From contig JAIXMQ010000024.1 in the NCBI GenBank assembly GCA_025716855.1, positions 62,001 to 126,000 of the forward strand: a stretch of DNA of 64,000 nt. The letters are read 5' to 3'. Of this stretch, positions 31,129 through 44,315 are shown in pieces; positions within the stretch are counted from its first letter, which is position 1; each line of letters begins with the position of its first letter. The notes under the pieces are model-generated. The model had not been told where the DNA came from and did not search any database. It saw only the letters and a program-made list of their open reading frames with translations. This stretch comes from Pilaira anomala. Lineage: Eukaryota > Mucoromycota > Mucoromycetes > Mucorales > Mucoraceae. A program made the position numbers and the translations under genes.

Positions 31129-34100
31129 TTATAATTTCTGAACACGTCTATCAATCTCTTCAGAAAGTTGTGTGACAGACAGACTCCAACTTTGAATCAT
31201 TAATTTAATATGATTATTAAACACGTTTTGACAGTCTCTGGTCTTCAAACAAGCGATAGCGTAATCGGAATCCGAGATATCCTTGAATAACTTTTTCTGT
31301 AATTGTACTCTGAATAACTCTTTGCCATTTCTAGCAACTGTTTGAATATCCTGTAAGGACTTTTTAGTTGCAAGTTGGAGTTCAATGAAACTAGAAATCT
31401 ATATATATATATATATATATATATAAATGGTGTTAGAAAAAAAGTATTTCGTTTTCAAAACATATCAAGCTTACAAAAGGATCTGTTTTAGCTTTTTCAG
31501 CGGCTTTTCTCTTTGCTTCTTTGCTACTTAATCCTAATGCACGACTCATCATCTCGATTAAAACGGATCCGTAGTTAAAAGCCTAAAAATTCAAAAGTTA
31601 ATACACACATTTCTTTCTGTATTTGACTTTTTAAAAAAAAAGTTTTACCTCTAAGCAGGTAGATAACTTGTGGAAAGTATTCCAGGCAAGAGTCTGCTCT
31701 GAAAATGCTTCTACGTTACTCACTATAAAATTATAAGATAGTTAGAGTTTTAAAGTTTACTATAATTCAAACAAAATAGAAAACTTACATTGGTCCTGTA
31801 AAATTGTAGTGGCAGAATTTAATACTTCAATAGCATCATTATTTTTGGAAGCCTTGATAAGGACAAGGGCATCTGCAAGTTTAGACACAAAAGAAGCCAA
31901 TGCAAATTCAGGGCCAGTAACTTGAGCTTTGACATCTTCACGCTCAAGTAGGCACTTGAAGTTAGATGTGATAGTATTCAGATCTCTACCAGATTCCTTA
32001 GTCTCACAAACAATGCTGAGGATGTTCAAGATATAAGAGATGATCTGGACCCAGGTAGCATTGGTGCTACAAGCAGGCTTGGCGCGATTTTCAGATGTTA
32101 AAGTATCTTCAGGGTTATAGTTGATAAATACTTTGAAATCGCGGTTATCGGATCGTGCAGCAATAAAGGTGTCATCGTAAGAGATGTTTGATACGTCTTG
32201 TTCGTGGAAAAATTGGGTTGCATATTTAGTTTGGAATGAAACATGAACATAATCAAGGCGCATCAATTCGGTTCGAGAAATGGCTTGTTGAAGCGATGTA
32301 TCGAGACGACGACGGAACTCAATAAATTCTTGGATTTTAGAAAATGTACCATATTGGTATGCCTTTACTAACATTTCAGGTGTCTAGTATTGTTAATTTT
32401 ACAGTTAATAAGAGGGTATAGATGAATTGTATGACATCTTTTATATATATATATATGTATATACCTCAACTTCATTACTCTTATAAATTGATAAAGAGTC
32501 GTGCAACAAAGTCTCGAGTTCATCAACGCAGCCAAGAGAAGCTACTCTATCAGTAAAGTAATGTCTATTGAAAAAGAATTGTGAGTATTCAACTGATTTT
32601 TTTTTTTTGGAATAAAATATTACATCATGGTATCAAATTGGATTTGTTTAATTTCCATTGTTCTATAAATTTCAAAAGGGCGTTTATAAACACCTAACTA
32701 AATTGTTATTATCCTATACTCGATTTCTCCATATCTATATAACTTACCAATCATAATGTACATACGCACCAACATGAGTTTGATTTGGAAATTATGAATA
32801 CTCTTTGTCAATGCGATTTCCAAAAGAGAAATTGCTTGAATTAAAATTCCAGCCTGTTTATGCTCATTATACAAGTCCAAAAGAATATGACTTGCCAAAA
32901 TAACGAATTCATCACCATGTTGCATTTCAGTCTTTTCTAAATCCTCACCAAGAGGAAGAGCATCTTGATATTCTTTCCATAATTCATTCACAATGTTAAT
33001 TCCTTGTTTGATATCAGATTGAGGATGAAGGTTTAAGAATCTTTCTAATTTTCTAATATTAACATTCTTGTAAACGTTTTTAACTTGAGCAGGTTTTCCA
33101 TCAGCTGATTTAATCGTGTCTTTAAGGGAATCAATGAATTTCTTGGATTTTTCTTTATCTAATCTCAAAAAGGTGATATAGGACTGAAGATCTTCAAATG
33201 CACAATTCTTACTACCGAAACGACTAAAGTAAGAAACTAAATGTTCCAAAATGACTTCTTCAGCTAAAATTATAGTAATTAATATCTGTGAAAAAAAAAA
33301 ATATATATCCATGCTTTTTTCTTTTTAAAATCTTACATCTTTTTCCAGCCTTTTGTAATCTATAGTCTAAATCCAGTTCAGCTAAAAAGGGACCTCTCTT
33401 TAATAATTTACTTTCCAAAACAGCCTTTTGTGAGCTTGCTACTAATTTTTCAGCCTTTGAAATAATCTCATCAGCCTTTGTTTTATCTACAATCAACGCT
33501 TCAACCGCATCAAAATAAGCGAGCCAATGAAACCAGTCATCTGCATTTTCCTTCTCTAAAGCCTCTTGACTCATTTCAATTACACTATCCCAACATTTAT
33601 TCTCACGAAGTAATTCAGACTTAATCTGACGTACTTCAGGATCACGAAGCGATGTTTGTCCGAGCGAACTATCCAAAAGTAATTTAAGCGCTTGATCGTT
33701 CTTTTTTTGATCCAACAAGATGAGTAAATAAAGACGCATATGTTCCACCTCTTCTAAACGCTTCTCCTCTAATGCTTTTGCCATCATACGCTCGGCTAAT
33801 ACATAAGATAAGTTGTTTCCGCTTTGTCCTTGAAGTGCTAAAGACATGATGGCCCAGAACAAATACTTGTTTTGCTTGAATACTCGGTGTAATTTGACAG
33901 CTGCAGCTTGTTGTCCCTTGAAATCATTGTTACGCACCATGGCCATAAACCAATGGTTACCAAATTCTTCGTTTTTTGGTTGTAAGTTGGCTGCATTCTC
34001 GTATAGTTCAACAATCACAGAATCTACAAAATCAAAAAATTCGGTATTTAAGTTTTCATATTTCGGTAGACGGCTTTTTAAGAATAGCTTACGTTTGCCT

Positions 34101-34427
34101 AGTTCTTTCAAGGTCATAGTCACAGCTTGAAGAGTCGCTTCGTCAGTAGGAATAGCTTTTTTAACTTGGTTACATAACTCGAAAGCTTCTTCTTCCTTTC
34201 CAGTGCGTACAAGAACAAGTGCTTTCAAAGCCTAATAACTGTTATCAATAAAATAGACTATTTTACAAGTTTTTTTTTTTTTTTTTGTACCTTGACTAAA
34301 GGCCATTCTGGTGTCTTTTTTAATAGTTTTGTACAGTATTGAAGGGCCATTTTATTCTGCCCTTCATCAAGAGCATCTAAATGACTTTGGCGTTAAGGTT
34401 CTATTTTTTTTTTCTTTTACAGGTGTT

Positions 34428-34458
<31 letters not shown>

Positions 34459-34521
34459 TTTTGAAGTGTTCTTACCATAAAGTGGACGTAACTTCTTTTC
34501 AGTTGCGTAATCGGACGACAT
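31129..34521 (-). CDS. NAA25: NatB N-alpha-acetyltransferase auxiliary subunit
   Basis: Ten exons (34521-34476, 34376-34291, 34231-33337, 33263-32748, 32693-32624, 32564-32465, 32383-31789, 31722-31649, 31582-31475, 31398-31129) close in phase to 919 residues, between yeast Mdm20 (about 800) and human NAA25 (about 970). The N-terminus KKLRPLYDALDEGQNKMALQ and the following TPR-like helices (LVLVRTGKEEEAFELCNQVKK, TMTLKELGKR) match the Naa25/Mdm20 family. The middle carries the expected WFHWLAYFDAVEAL and RGPFLAELDLDYRL. With Naa20 it forms NatB, which co-translationally acetylates Met-Asp/Glu/Asn/Gln N-termini at the ribosome. It has no catalytic site itself. Confidence 0.93.
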
Positions 34522-34786
34522 TATATATCCACTTATTAAAGCAAAAAGTAAAACTGATATCAATACAACAAACATTTTTTTTTTTTTGTTGAAGTTTTAA
34601 AGGTCACACGTATTCCAGTTTGGAGGGTGATTACAGTCACAGAATAAATATGAATTCAGGTCCAAAGTGTATAAGCTATAAAGTAGTTAACTATAAGAAG
34701 ACAAACTTACACGAAAAAAAAAAAGTGAAGTTAAAAGCGATGATTAAGGACATATAATACAGAGTAGGTGATTTATTTAAAATTAA

Positions 34787-36018
34787 TTAATTGATGGGCT
34801 TCTTAGACTTCTTTCTTCTTTTGAGAATCATTTTTGTTTTTTTCTCTACTGCTTTTTTGTACAACTCAGGTTCACTTGACTCTAAGCCATTTTCTTTACA
34901 GAATGTAGATACAACAGATTGTATATCATCGCCCTAAATAAAAAAAAAAAAAAAAAAAATACATTAGTTTACATATTAAAAAAAAAAAAATTATCACAAA
35001 TTAAAAAACAACTTACATCCTTTACAATAAGTTCTGAAAAACTATCATCTGCAAGCTTTACTCGAAGTCGAATTGGTTTCATCGTCTTCTTTTCAGTCTC
35101 GGAGCTTGAGTTATTCAAGGTATCAGTCAAGTCAGTAGCGTTAGGCTTAGATTCAAGTGTAGGTGATTCAGGGTTAGGTTTAGGTACAGGTACAGGTGAT
35201 TCAAGGTTTAATCTTTGCACGGGGGATTCAATGGTTTGATCGGTATTGGTATCGGTAGAAGGAGAAATCAAAGATTCCATACTTTTCAAATTATTTACAT
35301 TATTAACAGAGGTATTATCCTCAACATCTAGGGGTGGAAACAAAGTTAATATAGAATCTCTTAAATTATCATTGATTGTATTCATACCATTAACCTGTAC
35401 AAGAGAGGTGGCAACACGGGGTGAGTATTCGGGGGTAGTAAGAGAGACTAAGTCCTCCAAATCAACGACAGTATCCTTCATTTGCTCTTGTGATTTTAAG
35501 TTACGTTCAGCATCCGTGACGGTGCCAGAGACAAGGTCCGTAAAGTGAAAAAACTTCACTGCCGTATCGTCTTGTTTATTAGGTTGAGCTTCATCACTAG
35601 CATTCCAATTGATTATTTCTTTGTTAGATGTCGTTGTTGTTGCTGCTTCTTGAGGCAAGAGCAAATTATCAGAGTTGGTGGTAGTAGCGGCAGCGGAAGG
35701 AGGAATATCCAGCATGGAAAGAGACTCCCAAACATCTCCTTTTAATACAGGTCGAGTGGAGATACCAGGTGAGTTATCAGTATCTATCAAGAGGACAGAA
35801 TTAATTGAAGCCGTTTGTGGTGTAGTAGGAGCAGTATGAGATTTAATCTCAACAGGTGAAGCATTGTTAGTAGCACGAGAAGAAGGTGAACTGGAATTTT
35901 CAATAAAGTTTGACCACTTATTAGCAGTAGTTTCAGTATGATGATGATTTGAAGTATGGTTTTTACGAGGAGAAGAATCCGTGCGGGGACGAGAGAAAGT
36001 AGGGCGACGAGGAGGAGG

Positions 36019-36049
<31 letters not shown>

Positions 36050-36963
36050 ACAGCAGTAACAGCAGCAGCACTTGCTATAAATGAATGAAAAAGTTAGTAT
36101 GATACTTACTCAGATGAGTGTATTTTTTTTTTTTTTTTTTTTTTACCTTCATTGTTGTTAAACCAGTAATTTTGTTTAGGGGAATTAGTCGCGGTAGTAG
36201 TAGTAGAGGCGGTAAGCTCTTTAAAGCTATTCCATTCATCAACAGTGGCCCATTTAGATTTTTTAGAAACAGAGAATTTAGGTGTAGTTGTAGTGGTTGA
36301 GATGGGAGAAGGTTCTTCAGAATTAAGTTTAATGACGTTTTTCGCATTATCACTCCAGGACACGCTACCATCCATGCTTACGAGAGAATCACGTCTTGTA
36401 CGAAGTTCAGAGTGTGAACTACGTGGAGGAGATTGAGACTGGTGAAGGTTATTAGCCAAAGATGAGAATAGGATAGGAGGAGGAGGAGGCGAGGTACTTT
36501 TGACGCTTGTTTGTGATGTGGTAGTAGGTTTCATGGAGTCCGCGGTGTTGGTATAAGTTTCTCCATTCCAGTAAAGGGTGTTTCTTTGTTCTTCGATCAC
36601 TTCTTTCACAAACCCTTGCTCTTGCACATCGTGCCAAGGCACGTACTTTTCTGCAGCTCCCCAGCCATCACTTTCAGCAACAATGGGGCTGTTTCGATAA
36701 TGCTTATTTTTGGCTTGATGGAAGGATTTTTTTGGTTTTGAAGGCTCAAAGCCAGTTTGTTGCCACTGTTCCTTGTAATCTTCCTCTAGATACCCAGTCC
36801 ATTGAACAGGTTTGGGAGGTTTGGAAGTATGGGGATAGTGGTATTGTTGTTGATCTTGAGCCTGTTGTGGCTGTTGTCGTGGCTGCTGTTGTTGTTGTTG
36901 CTGCTGCTGTTGTTGCTGCTGTTGTTGTTGTTGTTGCTGTTGTTGTTGTTGATGATGTTGAAT

Positions 36964-37005
<42 letters not shown>

Positions 37006-39053
37006 GGCGGTCCACTGGTCAGGAAGACTGACACCCCACCCACCCAACGTGATTTCAGAGCCTGCAATTCCAAGATCATTAGTATTGTTGGAATATTGGT
37101 TATGTTCTTCTTCTTCTTCTTCTTCTTCCTCCTCTTCCTCCTCCTCTTCTTCTTCTTCCTCATCGTCATCACCCGTGTCATCATCATCATCTTCTTCAGT
37201 TACTTCTTGTGTATCTGACGTATGATATTCATCAGCTGTGTTCAAATTGTCATTTGAAAGTTGTTGTTGTTGATAAATAGTAGGGATGTTGTTGAGAGAA
37301 AAGTCTCGAGACCATAGAGCAGGTGTGGTGGAGCGATTGGGTTCGGATTGTAATTGAGAAAGACGGTTGAAGGATTTACGGTTTTTTGGTTTATTGGATT
37401 GTAAAGAATCAGCTTCTTCAGAGACCTCCTATTATAGATTTAACAAGTTAATATAAAATAAATAAATACATTTTTTTTTTAAATACTTACTCTGTCCAAA
37501 TCATCAAGAAGATGAAGAAAATCAAATACATTCATTTTAAAGTGAGATGAGAGACGAGTGAGGATGGCACCAGAGAGGAAACGACCTTCGGGAATTGGGT
37601 ATAATTGTGAATCTTGTGAGTGAGCGATCGCATCAATGGACCGACGGTCCAAACAGATGGTAGATTCATCTTCCTCGTATTCACCGTTCATCAAATCTTG
37701 ATTAAAGCTACCGATCACCGTCTTTTTCAATTCATCATAATGCACAAACTTAATTTCACGAATGTTGAAGTCAACACTAGTAGAGCAAAGTTGATAAATA
37801 TCTTTAGGATCCACAAAGCCAGAAGATTCCATATGAATACGATAAATAGATTTTGAAACATGATTCAAATCAGCAAAGGCTTTCAAGATACTTGAATCGA
37901 TATTAACACAGTTAATCACCTGAAAGAGACGAAGGTATCTACTTTCACACAGGGCAAGTTTTATACCATCTGCAGTTAATAAAGGACAGTCCTTGAACCC
38001 AAGCGTTTGAATATATGATAAATAGGGAGATAAAGCAGCCAATAGATCATTATCCAAATTCAAGTTTTCAATCAATAGTCTACTAGGAAGAGCGCCAGTA
38101 CGAACATGATTATAGAAGTACTCTAGCTTTGAACCATCCATTTCATGTTGAAGAGATTCTTGGTTGGCACGAATTTCAAGACAGTTTAAGTTTGTACAGG
38201 CATTTAAAGAGATCAAGATAGATAAAGGCGTTAATTGAGTAGTACCTTCAATACATAACTTGGTTAATTGAGGGAAAGCTTCTAATACTTTGACCACATG
38301 ATTATCAAGCAAGTATTTAGCATCAGTAAGAGTTAAACTGGTGAGTTGAGTAAGCTTGTGAGGAGTACATATTTTAATCAGGATATCTAGAGCCATGTCT
38401 TGTAAGGAGATTTGGAGTTCAGTAAGATGAATACCTCTTGTGATGAGAGCATCGGCCCATCTCATACTGATATTAAAGTTTCCGTCCAGACGTAAAGTGG
38501 TCAAACGAGAAAAGAGAGAATTTAAAACGAGTTCATGACCAACCTTTGCGCCAATAATATGTAAACTTGTTAAACCTTGTACACTAGAAGCAATACGTTC
38601 CATATGAATGGTTTCAAGTCTATAACCATAAATTGTCAAACTAGTCGTGTTTTCACAGATACTAGTAATGACACTTATGAACCTAAGTTCTTGTAAAGGA
38701 CTAATGAGATGTCTGTACATTGTTGACTTTACAATGGGAGAAAATAAAGTGGGTTCTCGATCAACAAAGACGAGAGAGACGTCGCGCACCAACAAGGCCT
38801 TCTTTTTGGATTCAGAGATAATTTTATGAAAAGAACGGAACTCACCAGGTAAGTGGAAACGAGGTTTTTCCCATAATACGTTTTGAGCTGCAAATGACCA
38901 TTGAGGATGAATGAGACAAGCAATATATTTATCATGAGTGGTTGGTAAAAGACGACAGATATGCTCCATAATACTGTTTGGTAAAGTAAGAAACGGTACT
39001 TTCTTTGGCTCTTCAAAAGAAAAATCACCCCACTGTTCCATAATCTTTTTCAT
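34787..39053 (-). CDS. Large F-box/leucine-rich-repeat protein with acidic and poly-Gln tail
   Basis: Four exons (39053-37491, 37428-36147, 36074-35017, 34933-34787) give 1349 residues. The start could also be 39041 (MEQWGDFSF). Residues about 15-60 (VPFLTLPNSIMEHICRLLP ... HPQWSFAAQNVLW) form an F-box, followed by about 400 residues of LRR-like repeats (LTSLHIIGAK, LTTLRLDGN, LTSLTLTDAKY, LTKLCIEGT). Exon 2 encodes a 22-Glu/Asp block, long poly-Gln and Trp-containing low-complexity sequence. The last 80 residues (MKPIRLRVKLADDSFSELIV, then a Lys-rich tail) look like a small beta-grasp domain. F-box/LRR proteins are SCF substrate receptors. The long disordered tail is unusual; splitting into two genes is argued against by perfect phase at both linking introns. 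Confidence 0.85.
36880..37012 (-). repeat. Poly-Gln coding CAA/CAG tracts
   Basis: Long GTT/GCT runs on the plus strand encode Gln blocks of about 15 and 20 residues, broken by a short IQHHQ, in the F-box/LRR protein. Mixed CAA and CAG codons indicate a protein-level repeat. They create artefactual poly-Leu, poly-Val and poly-Asn open frames in the other readings. Confidence 0.85.
37107..37190 (-). repeat. Poly-Glu/Asp coding tract
   Basis: GAA/GAG codons encode an uninterrupted run of more than 20 acidic residues, followed upstream by Asp-rich sequence in the F-box/LRR protein. It lies directly N-terminal of the first poly-Gln tract. Confidence 0.8.
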
Positions 39054-39305
39054 CGTATGATTAACGGAAAGAAAAAGAAAAAATATGTATACAAAGAAAT
39101 TTTTTTTTTTTATAGTTTTTTTTTTTGACACGATATTTTTTTAAAGGGAGAACGAATTAATTGTCACTCCTTTTTTTCTTTTTTTTTTTCTCTTGATAAA
39201 AACACGTATATAATTTTATTATTATATGCAAACAATCAATAAGTCTAAAAGGATGGAGAAAGAGGAGGCGGAGGAGGAGGAGGAGGAAGGGGAAAAGAAA
39301 AAGCT

Positions 39306-42300
39306 TTAGTTTTTAATGGGAAGAGTAGTAGTAGTAGGATTGGTACGGTGTTGTTCAGCAGTAGCCAAAATGGTCATGATATGAGCTTGTTGTTCAGCAT
39401 TCAAATCTTTTGTTAAAAGAGTATAAGAAGTAGAATTGTTTTGTTGCATATTTCTAAATACTTGTTCAAATCTAATATAAGGATCAATTTCATCTAGAGG
39501 GGATTCAAATAAGATTTCTTCTTCAATTTCATCTTCTTCTTCTTCATATTCATCAAATTCATTGTTATCATTATTATGTGATGCAGCTTGACTAGCAAGA
39601 TATTCAAGATATTCATTGTCTTGATCTGGTACATCACCATCATCTTCAGCTTCTTCAAAATCATCTTCATCACCACTTGCTCCTTCAAATCCACTGAAAT
39701 CATCCTCACCAAAATCATCTTCATCATAATCACCATATAATTTTTCCATATTTTCACGATTTTCCATTGCTTTTGGTAAAGTTTGGAATACAGTAATCAT
39801 ACTAGATAAGATTTGAGACCAACCAGCTTGAAGAGAATTTGGAATTAATTCAGTTGGTAATTCTAATAAAGAACAAATAGCAACAATCACTAATTTCTTA
39901 TCATGAACACGAGAGAATTTAGAAAGAGTTTGGAACCATAAAGTAAAGAAACCTTGAGTCCAGTTATTTTCTTCCAATAAACGAAGAGTTAAAATTGGAT
40001 TATAGTATAAACAATTTACAACTACTTCAATACAATGAACCTTGAATTCAGTTGTCTTCATTGAACCAGTAAAGATATATTGAAAAGCCAAATTAAGGAA
40101 AGGTCCAACACACATATCAACATGTCCACGACAATTTAACAATACAGATTCCATTAATTTACAAGCACAAATACGATCTGTTTCACCAACACGATCAGAC
40201 TTCATAACAGTATCGATAATATCAAACATTAAGCTTTGAACATGTTCATTTGCAATAAATACATCTTTACCATAAGAAATATAATTATCTAATGGTGGTA
40301 ACATTTCATCCATATAATCAATACCAGAATCTTTGAATGCACCATAAATTAATTCAAATACGCTCCACATTGTAGGTGTAACTCTCTTTGCAGAGAATGT
40401 ACAAGAATCAATAATTTCAAAAATTTCATCATACAAGTCTAAAATCTTGTTTTCTAAAGTATATGTAATTACTGGTAAAAGTGCATTCTCCAATTGTTGA
40501 AGAATTTCTGGTGTACTTTCAAGTGAAAGAATCAAGGTACCAATTGTCTTCAAGACACCCATTGCTGCCATAGTTTTATCACTTAATTCATCAATATCTC
40601 CATTAAATTCATCATCATCTGCACTTGTTAATGTATTGTTTTGATTTAATTCTTCCATGATACGTAAGAATGTATCACGTAATTGTGTACATAATTGAAC
40701 TGCAAATGGTGTTAACTGAGTAGCAAATACTTCAACAAATTCTTCCATTACATTTGCTAATGTATCAATATCAATTTCATTCGTTAAATTCAATAATTCT
40801 TGCATAATAAATGGAAGGTTAGGTGCCATAGCATTACGAACACTTTCATGACGAATCATTGGTTGAAGTGCAAGTGCTGCTTGTACTTTGACTGCTAATT
40901 CTGTATCACGAATACAATCTGTCACACATTGATATAACGTTGCCAAGTTTTGTTCATTTGCGAAATCCAAATCACTGAAATGTCTTGTTAAATCACAAGC
41001 ACGAGCTCTTAAGAATGGATGTTTACTCTTGAATTCTGGGAATACATGAGTGACAAAGAAAGGTTCCATCATATTAGCTACAGGAGATTTCTTTTGTAAT
41101 ACTTGATAAGATAAACCACCAATCATACAAAGTGCGCCATCCTTTTCTTTTGGATTCTTTTGTTCTTCAGGTGCTTCCAAATACTTGTTTAAGATTCCAT
41201 TCACAAAGTTTAAAATACCCATAAATGTATACTTTTTACGATCACGAGCCAAATCAATCAAGAAATTCATTGCGTTTGTTTGAGGTGAATGGAAATCTTC
41301 TAATGGATCCACCTTTTTATGTACAAATTCAACTGGGTCTTCATCCCAAAGTTCTTGATCTTCATCAGAGAAACAAAGTTGAGGGAAAATAAAGTGAGCA
41401 ACTAAAGTCTCTACATGAGGTTTTAATAATTGCCAAGTTCCCTTATTTTTTACACAATCAGCAAAAAATGATGATGTCAATGCTAAACACTTGCTAGGAA
41501 TCCAAATTTCTTTCTTAATCCAAAGTTCAACTTGTCCCAAATAGGCTTGTAAAATATTAGGTGCAAAATTGGCTGAGAATCCTTTAGCAAATGCATTATA
41601 TTCAGGTGTACTACGAAGCATCGTGGCTGGGTTACCATACTTTGAGAAAAGTCGGTTAAGACAATGATATGCCCATTTCTTGGTCTTCCACCAAGGGTAT
41701 CTTTCACGTTCATCAGCGTCAGTAGGTAATACCTCATTAGGAATCTTCTTTTCAATCAATTGTAAGAATAATGTACCCCAAGGAACAAGTGAAGCGGGAT
41801 CTTGAAGACTCTTGGGAAACTCGGTTTGAATACCAGAATGATAGATCTTGAGTGCTAATTTAAGCATCTCGGCTGCTTCAATACTATCAGATGAAATAAG
41901 GTTGGAGCAAATATTTTGAATAGCAGGGAATGTCAACTTGACAAGTTGTCTAAAAGGTTCACGACGAGCGCCTGTTCTCCATCTATTTTTTTTTTTAATA
42001 GTAGAAATTGTCAATATCCTATATAAACTCTCTTCCTCTTTCTCTCTCTCCTTTTTTTTTTCCTACTTACTGGTAAACTTTGACAACTTCACGTAAAGCC
42101 AATAAACCAACATATACTAAACGAACATCAGTTGAAGTCAAAAGTCTTTCAAGTTCGCTAACAAAATTGGGCCAATTATCCGGGAAATCATTGGTTAAAA
42201 TAGTATTTAAGGTGGAAGTAAGTTGAACTCTGTTATTTTAAATAATTATGTCAGTTTTTTTTTATTATCTATCACTCTCTTTCTTATTTCATTACTTACT

Positions 42301-42748
42301 GGACTTGATTAGGTGCAGTCACCAAAGCTTGAAGAATAGTTTGCTTTACCATATTACGATCGTCATTATTGATAGGAACAGCAGACTCACGTTCACCATC
42401 CCAAGCTTTATTCAAACGGTTCTTAAAGTAAATGGCAGCTATTGACAACAACAATAACAAAATCAATAACCAGGTACACTTGTATAAATATGTCTTTTAT
42501 CTTACCTGCTTGACGAGCACCTAATTCAAGATCTTCAGAAGCGAGAATTTGTAAAACAATAGGCAAAAAACCATTGTTGGCCTCAATCTAAAGAAGAGGG
42601 GTGTTAGTACCTGAAGTTTTAATACTACTATTACTTCTTTTTAATAGATAGAACTTACGTTTCTAATGTTTAACTCTGCTTGTTTATGAACATTTGGGTC
42701 TGGATGATAAGTAGCTACAAACAGTTGATAAGCTGTATTTTGATCCAT
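39306..42748 (-). CDS. Importin-7/8 family karyopherin (Sxm1/Nmd5-type)
   Basis: Five exons (42748-42659, 42587-42506, 42438-42300, 42229-42071, 41982-39306) splice in phase to 1048 residues, the normal size of importin-7/8. The N-terminus YQLFVATYHPDPNVHKQAE with ARQAAAIYFKNRL is the importin-beta N-terminal (RanGTP-binding) repeat. The rest is HEAT-like helices, with LYQCVTDCIRDTELAVKVQA and FKSKHPFLRARACDLTRHF as recognisable Sxm1/Nmd5 signatures. Two acidic regions near the C-terminus (DYDEDDFGEDDFSGFEG and DEYEEEEDEIEEE) are typical of the family. It carries ribosomal proteins and other cargos into the nucleus. Sxm1 and Nmd5 are paralogues in yeast, and I cannot say which one this equals. 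Confidence 0.93.
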
Positions 42749-43690
42749 CTTGAATTTACAAAACTTAAGAAGAGCCAAAATAAAATAAGAAAAAAAAAAA
42801 AAAAAAAGAAAAACTTTTTTTTTCTGGTGTAGTACAACTAAAGTGACTGTGATTTTATACAAGCGCTTTTTTTCCCAATCAGATCCAAAATCAGGCACAA
42901 GAAAAGTTTTTATCACCTTTGTTTTGTGTTCGTATCATTTGTGTACTTATATAATGTAAGCAGTGATCCTTATTGTTTCATTAACGTAGTACATGAGATC
43001 ATAATTTGACATTGAATTTTTTTTTTTGGGAACTATATAAGAAAAAGAGATTGTGATAAAGTAGTGTCTTTTTTTTTTTTGGTTATTCGACTTAAAAAGT
43101 AAAGATGATGATGCGTTTTATCTTTTATTCACCACTAGTTGCAGTAAAACTCATATTTAGATCCCAATAAACTTTCTTCAGAATAAATAGGGAAATGACG
43201 AAACAAGTTTCGTTTATGGTAAAAAAAAAAAAGAAGAAGCTGCGTTGTGCACATGATTTTGCTCGGTAACTATACATGTTTTTTTTTTTTACTTTTTTAA
43301 TCAATCCCTGAAGATGGGCGTAAATTGATGCCTTGTTTAATTATTCTACAATCAAACTTATTAAAAGTATAAACTTTGTTCTGAATACTTTCTTTTAAAC
43401 ATGTTTTTTTTACCAATATAGTAGTTGATCTTTTTTTTTTATGTTTGCTTAAGAGTACTCTCAACAGAATAGGCAGGAAAACTCCATGCGAATCAAATCT
43501 ACACCATCTTTGCGTCTTACACTTTCGCTATAACTTTAAAAATTTACATGTTTGCTTTGGATCACACTCTATTCTACTTCAAAATACATGATACATATGT
43601 TATAAAGTAAATGTCAAATTTATAGAAAGTCTTGAAAAATTCAGATTTTTTTAATGAGAAATAAAGAATAATGCCAGGTAAAAAGATGGA
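42749..43690. other. Intergenic region upstream of importin gene
   Basis: About 940 bp with no gene. It contains T runs, an A-rich segment just before the importin ATG and the importin promoter on the minus strand. The left part of the neighbouring LINE-debris zone starts near its right end. Confidence 0.5.
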
Positions 43691-44109
43691 ACCACCCTTT
43701 ACATAGTAATCAATGACAAAGATATATAGCTGGTATATACCAATCCTAGAAGACCTGGATTCTTTTCAAAATGATAAAGAATGCTATCTTTTTTTTCTTC
43801 GACTGGATCGAGAAAGTTGTTCTTTCTTCGTAATTTTTTTAATGTCTCCTCTGTTTGATAACTCCATACTTTTTGAGGATATATCATCATCACCGCCATA
43901 CGTTGTCGTAAGACATTAAAGGCATTGGGAAAATATTCCGAACCTTTTAAGGGCCCTTGATCTGCTTGATTGCTTTTCAGAACTTCCCGAAGAGAAGGTG
44001 GGGCCAAATAGGAGGGCATGTCTGAAATTGCAACATATAGCAACAGTTTCGAATACTTTCAATTATCCATAGAAGCTAGCTTTGGTAAGTTAGACGAATA
44101 GCTCAAAAT

Positions 44110-44304
44110 TTATGAGGGTCCCATGTGATAGTGAACTCCGGCAACGTAGTCAGCGTGCAACAAAAAGGATACAATCTTGGCTTCGGGGTACTGGATATCG
44201 TGGATCATGGAGGCATTGAGACCTATATTCTTGAGAGTACTGCGTAACTCTTTGAGTGGGCCGCGGCGGACTGCCTGCTTCCTCCATTGTATCAAAGCTA
44301 TCAC
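44110..44304 (-). mobile_element. Fossil fragment of a LINE ORF1-like domain
   Basis: A 64-residue minus-strand frame (LKELRSTLKNIGL ... MIHDIQYPEAKIVSFLLHADY) aligns with the ORF1 C-terminal domain of the intact LINE (VRKKLKTLKI ... ILDVHYPAQRVIALLVHNDY). About 11 of 38 positions are identical and most others conservative by eye. It ends in a stop soon after. A further minus-strand frame at 43699-44043 may be the degraded continuation but shows no clear match. The fragment must come from a different, diverged element family, not from a recent copy of the intact LINE. Confidence 0.6.
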
Positions 44305-44315
44305 GTACTGAAGAT

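Noticed and set aside
36732..37245. Several open frames on both strands made of poly-Leu, poly-Val, poly-Asn, poly-Thr and poly-Ser
   Set aside because: They are alternate-frame readings of the Gln and Glu codon repeats in exon 2 of the F-box/LRR gene.
43699..44043. 114-codon minus-strand frame as continuation of the ORF1 fossil
   Set aside because: No convincing alignment to the intact ORF1 C-terminus; only the 44110-44304 part is called.
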